From Opitutus sp. GAS368 (GTDB lineage: Bacteria > Verrucomicrobiota > Verrucomicrobiae > Opitutales > UBA953): a stretch of DNA of 6,682 bases. The stretch lies in assembly GCA_943332745.1 (NCBI GenBank), contig CALQQQ010000064.1:1-6682 (forward strand). Reading direction: 5' to 3'. A program made the position numbers and the translations under genes. The stretch's first letter is position 1. Each line of letters opens with the position of its first letter. Below the pieces are notes generated by a model. That model ran no database searches and was not told where the DNA came from. It saw nothing but the letters and a program-made list of their open reading frames with translations. This document shows positions 1-6,200 of the stretch, in pieces.

Positions 1-2487
1 AACACCGCCCGCACGATTGCCAATGCCGTCGTCGTCAATGGTGACTTCACCTTCGGTGGCCGGACCGTCGGCGCCAACCTCACCTTGTCGGGCCCCATCA
101 ACCTCGGCGCCGTGGCCCCGGCGATGTCCGTTGCGAGCCCCGCGGTCACGGTGACCCTCAGCGGCGTGCTCACCTCGACGGCTGGGTCCGGGGTCAACGG
201 CCTGACCAAGACCGGCAACGGCACGCTCGTCCTTACGGGAGCCAACACCGATACCTCCCTCGGCGGTGCTGGCATCACCGTGGCGGGCGGCATCCTGCGC
301 CAGGGTGCGGCCAATGTGGTGCCTGTGAGCAGCTTGCTCACCGTCAATGCGGGCGCCGGCTTCGATCTCTTTGGGTTCGATTACCCTACCAACGGATTCA
401 CGGGTACGGGCTTTATCACGAACTCGGCTAACGCGACCCAGCTCATCACCGCGACCATCACTGGTACGCAGTCCTTCGCCGGTAAACTCGCCGATAACTC
501 CGGCCATGTCCTGACCCCCAATAGCAAGCTCGCGTTGACTAAGGCGGGGGCTGGCACGCTGGTACTGAATGGGGCGAGTATGAATGTCGGTGCCACCACC
601 ATCACCGCTGGCTTGCTCGAACTCGGGGCTGGCGGCGTGCTCGGCACGGGTGCGGTTGATATTCAACCCACCGCCGTGGGCACGGGCTTCTCGATCAATC
701 GCGCGGATGCGGTTACCCTCGTCAATGACTTCATCAGCCCTGGGCGCTTCACGCAGAAAGGCACCGGCACGACGAGCCTGACCGGCACGATCACGAATGC
801 CTTGATCAACGTGGATGCCGGCGTGCTGCAGATTGGCATCGGCGGCACTGCGGGTAATGCCGGTACCGGGGAGGTCACGCTCGCGACCGGCGGTGCCCTC
901 GCCGTCAATCGCAGCGACGTCTTTACCTTGCAGAACACCTTGAGCGGCACGGGTGGCCTGACCATGAACGGCACCGGTACGCTCTTGCTGGCCGGAGCGA
1001 ATACCTATGCGGGCCCCACCACGTTCCAAGCGGGGACGATTCGCGTCAGTACCCTGGCCGCCGTCGGCTCGACGCCGCTGGGTACGCCAGCGGACGCCGC
1101 TGACCCGTCCAAGCTTATCTTTACCGGTGGCGCGCTCGAGTACACCGGTGCCGGCGAGACCACGGTCCGCAGCCTCACCATTGCGAACGGCGGCGCCAAG
1201 ATCGTCGCCAACGGCTCGGGTGCGCTCATCTTCAGCGAGGCGGCGAAGCTTGATTTCGACAATGCGGCCGCCACTTCGCGGACCCTGACGCTCGACGGAG
1301 CCAATACCGGCGACAATCGCTTCGCCCCGGTGGCCTTTGAAGCGGAGGCTCTTGGTCGCGCCCTCAGCAATCTCACGAAAGCCGGTGCGGGCACCTGGAT
1401 CGTCGCGACCAGCACGGCTTTCAATGGCACGGCCACGGTCAACGTCAGTGCCGGCACCCTGGGCTTCGAAGGCGGTGGCCTCGGCACTGCCACCGGCGAC
1501 ATCACCATCACGAACTCGGCGGCCTTGCGCTGGGAGGCCGGCAATGCGGACGATGTCTCCGCTCGCCTGCATGTGCCAGATCTTCAGGTCGCCCGGCTGG
1601 TTTTCGCGGATGCCAATACGGCAGTGACCTTTAATTCCGGGCTGCGCTTGGATGGTTCCGCCGCCGTCTATAAGGAAGGCGCCGGCACGCTGATCCTCAA
1701 CGCGGCGAACACTTTATCGGCCGGCGCGCTCGCCGTCCATGGCGGTACCGTCAAGGTCACCGCGGTCAATGCGCTGGGGGCCGGCGCGATCACGACAGAG
1801 GTGAGCAACTTCGCGAATCCCACCAGCCCAGCGAAACTGATCGTGAACTCCGCGAATAGCACCGCCGGAGTCGACGTGGATCTCGGCGGTCGTCTGAGCG
1901 GCACTGGCTCGGTCGGTGCCGCCGCGATTAATGTCGGTGGGACAATTGCTTCGGGTACGACCACCGGCGGTTCGCTCACCGTCTCCTCGTTGCGGCTCGC
2001 CCCGGGCGCGAACATCGAATGGCAGATTTGGAATGGCGGCCAGGCGGCTGGCGTCGGCTACAGTCGCTTGAACGTGCTGGGGAATGTGGACCTCAGCACC
2101 GGGGATTATTCGACGAATAAGATCACCGTGAAAGTCGTCTCGCTGACTGATCCCGCGGGTACCCCCGGCTCGCTGCCGACCGGTTTTGATTTCAACGTGA
2201 ACGCGGGCGGATTGCCGCGCTCGTTCAGCCTCGCCACCGTCGGCGGAGTTAATTTCGGCTCGAGCACGAATATCAACGACTACTTCGCCTTCGATGTCTC
2301 CCAGTTCCAATACGGCACCGGGGAGGCCTCGCTCGCGGGACTTTGGTCACTCTCGTTCGATGGGGGCAGCGCCGTGACGCTCACCGCGGTACCTGAGCCT
2401 TCCACCTATGGTTTCGGTATCGGTGCCCTCGCCTTGGCCCTCGCGGCGATCCGCCGCCGCCGGCAGTCGAAGACGAAGCAGGCCTAA
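1..2487 (+). CDS. PATR beta-strand repeat protein with PEP-CTERM sorting signal (5' partial)
   Basis: The frame is open from base 1 to the TAA at 2485-2487, giving 828 visible residues; the true start and signal peptide lie upstream. A TTG at 85 is only an internal codon, since the frame and the repeat style continue before it. The protein is rich in Gly, Thr, Ala, Asn and Val and has no cysteine. PATR cores of the form LTKxGxGTLxLxGxNTxxGxTTxxxGxLxxG occur near residues 65-100, 177-209, 250-280, 320-350, 457-490 and 556-586, numbered from base 1. Residues about 628-700 resemble the usual post-repeat region of such proteins (GxGSV, then an APGANIEW stretch). A PEP-CTERM signal closes the protein. 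By family knowledge it is a secreted beta-helical protein, exported by Sec and processed at the envelope by an exosortase. No beta-barrel autotransporter domain is present. Its ligand or exact role cannot be read from the sequence. Confidence 0.93.
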   Translation, partial: NTARTIANAVVVNGDFTFGGRTVGANLTLSGPINLGAVAPAMSVASPAVTVTLSGVLTSTAGSGVNGLTKTGNGTLVLTGANTDTSLGGAGITVAGGILRQGAANVVPVSSLLTVNAGAGFDLFGFDYPTNGFTGTGFITNSANATQLITATITGTQSFAGKLADNSGHVLTPNSKLALTKAGAGTLVLNGASMNVGATTITAGLLELGAGGVLGTGAVDIQPTAVGTGFSINRADAVTLVNDFISPGRFTQKGTGTTSLTGTITNALINVDAGVLQIGIGGTAGNAGTGEVTLATGGALAVNRSDVFTLQNTLSGTGGLTMNGTGTLLLAGANTYAGPTTFQAGTIRVSTLAAVGSTPLGTPADAADPSKLIFTGGALEYTGAGETTVRSLTIANGGAKIVANGSGALIFSEAAKLDFDNAAATSRTLTLDGANTGDNRFAPVAFEAEALGRALSNLTKAGAGTWIVATSTAFNGTATVNVSAGTLGFEGGGLGTATGDITITNSAALRWEAGNADDVSARLHVPDLQVARLVFADANTAVTFNSGLRLDGSAAVYKEGAGTLILNAANTLSAGALAVHGGTVKVTAVNALGAGAITTEVSNFANPTSPAKLIVNSANSTAGVDVDLGGRLSGTGSVGAAAINVGGTIASGTTTGGSLTVSSLRLAPGANIEWQIWNGGQAAGVGYSRLNVLGNVDLSTGDYSTNKITVKVVSLTDPAGTPGSLPTGFDFNVNAGGLPRSFSLATVGGVNFGSSTNINDYFAFDVSQFQYGTGEASLAGLWSLSFDGGSAVTLTAVPEPSTYGFGIGALALALAAIRRRRQSKTKQA
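199..1758 (+). repeat. PATR (autotransporter-associated beta-strand) repeats of gene 1
   Basis: At least six divergent copies of a roughly 30-residue motif lie at about 199-300, 529-627, 748-840, 958-1050, 1369-1470 and 1666-1758. The clearest copies carry K-x-G-x-GTL-x-L near the start, an N-T-x-x-G turn in the middle and A-G-T/L-L/I-x-V at the end. Copies three and four lack or alter parts of this. The copies differ strongly at DNA level, so this is an old protein repeat and not a recent DNA duplication. Such repeats are predicted to form successive rungs of a right-handed beta-helix. Confidence 0.85.
2389..2484 (+). other. PEP-CTERM sorting signal of gene 1
   Basis: The last 32 residues have the three expected parts: a VPEPST box (residues 797-802), a hydrophobic stretch rich in Gly, Ala and Leu (about 804-817), and a basic tail opening with RRRR (818-821) and ending in SKTKQA. 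This is the standard PEP-CTERM layout recognised by exosortase EpsH/XrtA-type enzymes in Gram-negative bacteria. The exosortase gene is not in this window. Confidence 0.96.
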
Positions 2488-2489
2488 GA

Positions 2490-2502
2490 CCCCGCAGTGG
2501 GG
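2490..2502 (+). terminator. Short hairpin just after the stop codon of gene 1 (weak terminator candidate)
   Basis: CCCC at 2490-2493 can pair with GGGG at 2499-2502 across a five-base loop, three bases after the TAA. The stem is only 4 bp and is followed by a G-rich run, not a T-tract. It is therefore a poor intrinsic terminator, although its position is the expected one. Confidence 0.15.
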
Positions 2503-2518
2503 AGGGGTAGGGGGCGTT

Positions 2519-2539
2519 ATTTACAAATAATTTACAAAT
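2519..2539. repeat. Tandem 10-base direct repeat ATTTACAAAT
   Basis: ATTTACAAAT occurs at 2519-2528 and again at 2530-2539, identical and offset by 11 bases, close to one helical turn. It sits in an AT-rich patch 32 bases after gene 1. Same-face spacing of identical sites suits cooperative binding of a regulator or nucleoid protein. TTTACA within each copy (2520-2525 and 2531-2536) also matches five of six bases of a -35 box, but no good -10 follows at normal spacing. Confidence 0.5.
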
Positions 2540-2576
2540 GCCCACCTCGTCCTTACGCTGTTATCTTTTCATATAA

Positions 2577-2625
2577 CGGAGCTGAGCTCAGCTGACCCGG
2601 TTTCGTGATGGGTGGCTGAGCTCCG
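2577..2625. repeat. Long inverted repeat / stem-loop with a duplicated GAGCT
   Basis: The right arm GCTGAGCTCCG (2615-2625) is complementary to CGGAGCT (2577-2583) plus CAGC (2589-2592). The left arm carries an extra GAGCT (2584-2588), giving an 11-bp stem with a five-base bulge and a loop of about 22 bases. An alternative 9-bp stem pairs 2584-2592 with 2615-2623. The left arm also contains a perfect 14-bp palindrome, AGCTGAGCTCAGCT (2580-2593). No T-tract follows, so intrinsic termination is not supported. A DNA-binding site or the closing stem of an RNA fold are possible roles. Confidence 0.55.
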
Positions 2626-2657
2626 CGGGGTGGGTTCTGGTCCAGGCGGCGCCTCAA

Positions 2658-2691
2658 GCCGGCCCTGAAGTGGTGCCACCAAGGGGCCGGC
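2658..2691. repeat. Strong GC-rich stem-loop
   Basis: GCCGGCCCT (2658-2666) pairs with GGGGCCGGC (2683-2691) over 9 bp, including one G-U. Inside, TGGT (2671-2674) pairs with ACCA (2678-2681) around a three-base GCC loop. The two helices are separated by a small asymmetric internal loop (2667-2670 against 2682). A two-helix hairpin of this quality is the best single RNA-like element in the gap. A further GC-rich run follows and no T-tract, so it does not look like an intrinsic terminator. Confidence 0.5.
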
Positions 2692-2740
2692 AGGGGGCCC
2701 GAATGCAAAACGGGACAAGGCAATCATGACCAATGCTCAT

Positions 2741-2754
2741 AGGGCTTAAGCCCT
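2741..2754. repeat. Perfect 14-bp palindrome AGGGCTTAAGCCCT
   Basis: The sequence equals its own reverse complement across all 14 bases and has no spacer. With no loop it is a poor RNA hairpin, so it is better viewed as a possible binding site for a dimeric DNA-binding protein, or as chance. Confidence 0.4.
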
Positions 2755-2997
2755 TGGCTAGGAGGGCAGTTTCGCCCCGCCGCCGGTGCGAGCGGCGAGC
2801 GGGTCGGGGAGGGTGGCCGGGCGCGGACATGTTCACGGTGGCAGGCCCCCGGTTGATCCCCGAGAAGGGGGGTTGAAGCCAGCTTGGCACCCTATTTTAA
2901 ATGAGGAGATAACCCCACTTACGACTTTATACGATTGGAATAAATCCTTTAAAGATTTCTTCCTGAACTCGACTCGATGGGGCAATAAGGTCGGTTA

Positions 2998-3047
2998 GAG
3001 GCCCTATTTTGGCAGTTTTCCCGCCGAAAGCGATTGGCAAGGGCCTC
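2998..3047. repeat. Widely spaced 8-bp inverted repeat GAGGCCCT / AGGGCCTC
   Basis: GAGGCCCT (2998-3005) and AGGGCCTC (3040-3047) are perfect reverse complements, centre to centre 42 bp, about four helical turns. The right arm directly follows the TTGGCA box of the promoter candidate. A related AGGCCTC occurs at 3100-3106, by the start of the T-rich run. The pair could be two operator sites on one face of the DNA or the base of an RNA stem enclosing 34 bases. Confidence 0.4.
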
Positions 3048-3061
3048 CGAGTCAGTAAACT
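3034..3061 (+). promoter_or_regulatory. Possible sigma-70-type promoter for gene 2
   Basis: TTGGCA (3034-3039) matches TTGACA at five of six positions. TAAACT (3056-3061), 16 bases downstream, matches TATAAT at four of six. Initiation would fall near 3068, giving a leader of about 58 bases that includes the hairpin at 3084-3102. Other TTGGCA copies at 2884-2889 and 3009-3014 have no matching -10. The match is modest and promoter rules in this lineage are uncertain. Confidence 0.3.
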
Positions 3062-3083
3062 TTTAGATACCCCTCCAAATGGT

Positions 3084-3112
3084 CTTGGCGATTATCGCCA
3101 GGCCTCTCTTTT
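3084..3112 (+). terminator. Terminator-like hairpin in the leader of gene 2
   Basis: CTTGGCGAT (3084-3092) pairs with ATCGCCAGG (3094-3102), with one G-U. In practice this is an eight- to nine-bp arm with a small AT loop centred on 3093. A T-rich run, CCTCTCTTTT (3103-3112), follows. Stem plus T-run resembles an intrinsic terminator, but it ends only 13 bases before the ATG of gene 2. It may end an upstream transcript, attenuate gene 2, or insulate it from readthrough. The T-run is interrupted by C, so termination would be imperfect. Confidence 0.4.
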
Positions 3113-3125
3113 ACCCACCCCTTTC

Positions 3126-3218
3126 ATGGTTTCCCGTAAGTACGTTTCCCCCCTCCGCTGTGCCACGCTGATGGCTGCGGCGATGATGCTCACTGGCCCT
3201 GCGCCCGAGGCCCAAGCC
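3126..3218 (+). other. Sec signal peptide of gene 2
   Basis: Residues 1-31 show a basic n-region (R4, K5, R11), a hydrophobic Ala/Met/Leu core (about 13-23) and a polar c-region ending in A29-Q30-A31, a typical AxA site. Cleavage after A31 would leave a mature protein beginning ANIFWDQ. C12 lies before the core and is not in a lipobox, so a lipoprotein is unlikely. Confidence 0.88.
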
Positions 3219-6200
3219 GCCAACATTTTCTGGGATCAGAACAGCACGGGTGCGGGGGCGGGTGGTACGGGGAATTGGGATACTGGTTCGGCTTATTGGT
3301 ATAACGCCGGTGTCTCGACCAGTATTTCGGGTACCAATACTGCGACTCCGTACACGTTCACCGCGGCGGACACCGCTTATTTCACGGGCACTTCGGGGAC
3401 GGTGACCTTGACGGTCAATCCGAGCTTGGATGGATTATTTTTCGGGGTGGGCACTTCGTATACGTTGACCGCGGCCACGGCGAAGACGCTCACGCTCGGC
3501 TCCGCGGGCATCACGCTCACGAGCGGGGGCGGCGCGACGACACTGGGTGCGAATGTGGAGTTGGCGCTTAATGCCGGACAAACCTGGAGCAATAACAGCG
3601 CGAGTGCCTTGACGGTAGACGGAGTTATTTCCGGCACCGCAGATCTCACCCTGGGTGGCGCGGGCGCGGGCGGTATCCAACTGTCAAATCTGGCGAATAC
3701 TTTCACGGGCCTGCTGACGTTATCCGCCGGCACCACGCAAGTCACGAAACTCGCGAATGGGGGCACCGCGAGTTCGCTCGGCGCCGCGACCGGTGGCGTC
3801 GCCAATTTGACCATCAACGCGGGGGCTGGCCTCAAGTGGGTGGGCGACGGCATCGCCAGCACGAACGACAGCACCGACCGATTGTTCACCTTCGCCGGTA
3901 ACGGCGGTAACGTGACGATCGACGCATCGCCATTGGTATCGGCGCTCCCTGATCTTACCAAGGCCGTCCGGTTCACCGGTGCGGGGACGCTCGCTCTCCC
4001 CGTCGACCTGGATATCACCCCGCGCACGTTGACGTTGACGGGTGCGGGCGGCACGCTCGCGAACCCGAATGTTTTCGCCCCGGTTATCCCGGATAACGGC
4101 GTCACCGTCCTCACCTCGGGTTACTACGCGAACAACACCGGTATCATCAAGGACGGCACGGGGGTCTGGAAACTCACCGGAGCCAATACTTTCGCCGGGC
4201 CAGTCGTGATTAGAAATGGCACGTTGATCGTCACCACGGTGCAGCCTGGTTTGATTCCGAGCGGGCTCGGTCTTTCCGATGCCGGCTTCGCGGGTAATCT
4301 CGTGCTCGGGGGTGCGACCACGCCGGGCACTTTACGCTTCGAGGGAGCCGCCCCGATCGGCAACGCTGGACCGATCGGAAATATCACGGACCGCATTTTC
4401 ACCATCAACGCCGGGGGGGCCATCCTTGACGCTTCTGGCGCGGTCGGCACGCCGCTGCTTTTCAAGGCATACGCCCCCCTCGTGATGTTGGGCACGATTC
4501 CGCGCACGCTCACCCTGACGGGCACGAATCCGGACGGGAACTATCTCATCCAGCCGATTCCGGATGCGGTCGTGAACACGGGCCAGACGTCGGTGGTCAA
4601 GAACGGCTCCGGCACCTGGTTGCTGAAAGGAACGAACACCTACGCTGGCGGGACGACGATTAATGCGGGCCGCTTGCGCGTGGAAGAAGGTTACACGGCG
4701 CTCGGTACTGGGCCGGTCCTGATCAGCGGCGGCATGCTCGATCTCGGTACGCAGACCATCCAGACTATTTTCCCGGTCCCGGGTAATTCTTATTACATGG
4801 GGCTCGTGACGGTCCAAGGCGGCGAGTTGGCTGGGTTCGACGGCGGCTCGATTGATGTGACCAAGGTCGTCCCGAACGCGGGCACGATTTCCGCCCGGCT
4901 CTACGGCGCCGGCGCCCTTCTCAAGAACTCCGGCGCGACGATTATCATCTCGGGTTTCAATAAACACCTCGGCGGTTCGACCGTCTCCGCCGGCACGGTG
5001 CAGGTCGGCCATAATTACGCTTTTGGTGAGACCGCAGCGCAGGCGCTGACCATCGCGGGCACGGGTACGCTTTCCTCGGCTTCGACTTTAGAGTATGTCC
5101 TGCCGAATAATCTCACCCTCTCCGCGAGCACGACGTTGGGTGACGCGGTGAAGACCGGCGCCCTGACGTTCACCGGCACGGTCGATCTCGCTAGCGCGGT
5201 CCGCACGCTGACGATCAGCTCGCCGGTCACTTTCAGCGGCATCGTTTCCAGCGGCACCGGCGGCATCACGAAGAGCGGGGCGAGCGTCCTCACTTTGAGC
5301 GGCGCGAACACTTACGGTGGCGGGACGATCGTCTCTGCGGGGACGGTCCGGGTCGGCCATAACGCCGCGCTCGGCTCCGGTGGCCTGACGCTGAACGACA
5401 CCGCGATCATTTCGAGTAATGGTTTCACCGGCACGGGCGTCGGCGATTTCGCGCTATCGAATCCCGTTACGATTGGCGGTAACATCACCTTGGGTAGCCT
5501 GGCGGATAACGGCATGCTCACCTTCAACGGCGCCACGCAGCTTGGTAGCTCGGTCACCCGCGTCCTGACCGTGAATTCCAACGTGGTGCTCGGCGGGGCC
5601 ATCTCCGGCGTCACCGCGAATCTCACCAAGGCGGGCCCAGGCACCCTCACGCTTTCAAACAATAATACCTTCAGCGGCGTGCTCACGCTCTCGGCGGGCA
5701 CGCTCCGTGCGACGACCATCGGCGGGGCGCTCGGCGCGGGCACCCTCGTGCTCACCGGCGGCACGTTGCAGCTCGCCAACGATAACAACCTCAATTTCGC
5801 CCGTAATACCTCCGTCAGCGGCAGCGTCGCGATTCTGGTCGATCGCCTCACTTCTGGCGCGGGTACGAATTTCCAGTTCGGTACGCTCGCGCTCACCCCC
5901 GGCGCCACCTTGTCCCTTTCCGCCGGTAACTTCGTGTCCATCACCGGTTCGACGGGCACGCAGTTCGGGGTGACCACGATCACGGGCCCGGTGGTCATCA
6001 ACACCGAGAATAGCATCGGCGTGGCGAACGTGTTGAACACGACCACGCTCGTCAGCGTCTCCCGGTCCGCGGAGAGCCTGACGGTCGGTGGCGCCGGCAA
6101 CTTGACCATCACGGGCGGCGATACCGGGACCACGGGCGCGCTCACCAAGAATGGGACGGGCACGCTCACGCTCGGTGGGGCGACCTCCGTTTACGCCAGC

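Larger units (their letters stand above)
2577..2890. ncRNA. Candidate structured non-coding RNA or folded leader (family not recognised)
   Basis: This GC-rich stretch of about 310 bases carries a close series of possible stems: 2577-2625; 2658-2691; the 14-bp palindrome at 2741-2754; GGGC/GCCC at 2764-2777; CGCCGC/GCGGCG at 2778-2797; and CCCC/GGGG at 2858-2870. It is flanked by AT-rich sequence on both sides and encodes no credible protein. GC-rich DNA forms chance stems easily, so this is only a candidate. I could not match it to RNase P RNA, tmRNA, SRP RNA, 6S RNA, a group II intron domain V, or the cobalamin or c-di-GMP riboswitches. The strand is undecided; + is favoured by the neighbouring genes. 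Confidence 0.22.
2488..3125. other. 638-base intergenic region without a supported gene
   Basis: No convincing protein gene lies here. Open frames on either strand (for example 2786-2998 +, 2654-2890 -) start at poor sites and encode low-complexity, Arg/Pro/Gly-rich or unrecognisable peptides. No tRNA, tmRNA, RNase P RNA or SRP RNA signature was found. Composition is uneven: AT-rich at about 2517-2576, GC-rich with many hairpins at 2577-2890, AT-richer at 2891-2990, then mixed up to the second gene. The individual elements are listed separately. Confidence 0.7.

Noticed and set aside
85..87. TTG at 85 as the start of gene 1
   Set aside because: The frame is open to base 1 with the same repeat-like composition and no signal peptide follows the TTG, so the gene begins upstream of the window.
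2572..2577. TATAAC as a -10 box for a transcript of the hairpin block
   Set aside because: It matches five of six bases, but no acceptable -35 lies 16-18 bases upstream.
2701..2780. c-di-GMP (GEMM) riboswitch resemblance around GCAAAACGGGAC
   Set aside because: Only short fragments look similar. The order and spacing of conserved blocks, including the GCAAAGCC box, do not fit.
2654..2890. Minus-strand frame of 78 codons in the gap
   Set aside because: Arg/Pro/Gly-rich translation of the GC-rich hairpin block, no recognisable motif and no start signal.
2786..2890. Group II intron start (GTGCG) or cobalamin riboswitch end (GAAGCCAG)
   Set aside because: No domain V, no reverse transcriptase and no other conserved boxes are present; short motif matches of this size arise by chance.
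2884..2900. Sigma-54-like promoter at TTGGCAC
   Set aside because: The -24 part fits, but the essential GC of the -12 element is replaced by TA at the right spacing.
2786..2998. Plus-strand frame of 70 codons in the gap
   Set aside because: It starts at GTG inside the GC-rich hairpin block without a ribosome site, changes composition sharply half-way, and resembles no family.
5312..6169. Long minus-strand open frame (285 codons) and other long antisense frames inside both PATR genes
   Set aside because: They lie opposite clear coding sequence, are rich in Pro, Val and Ala, and show no domain or signal. They are expected in GC-rich genes with biased third positions.
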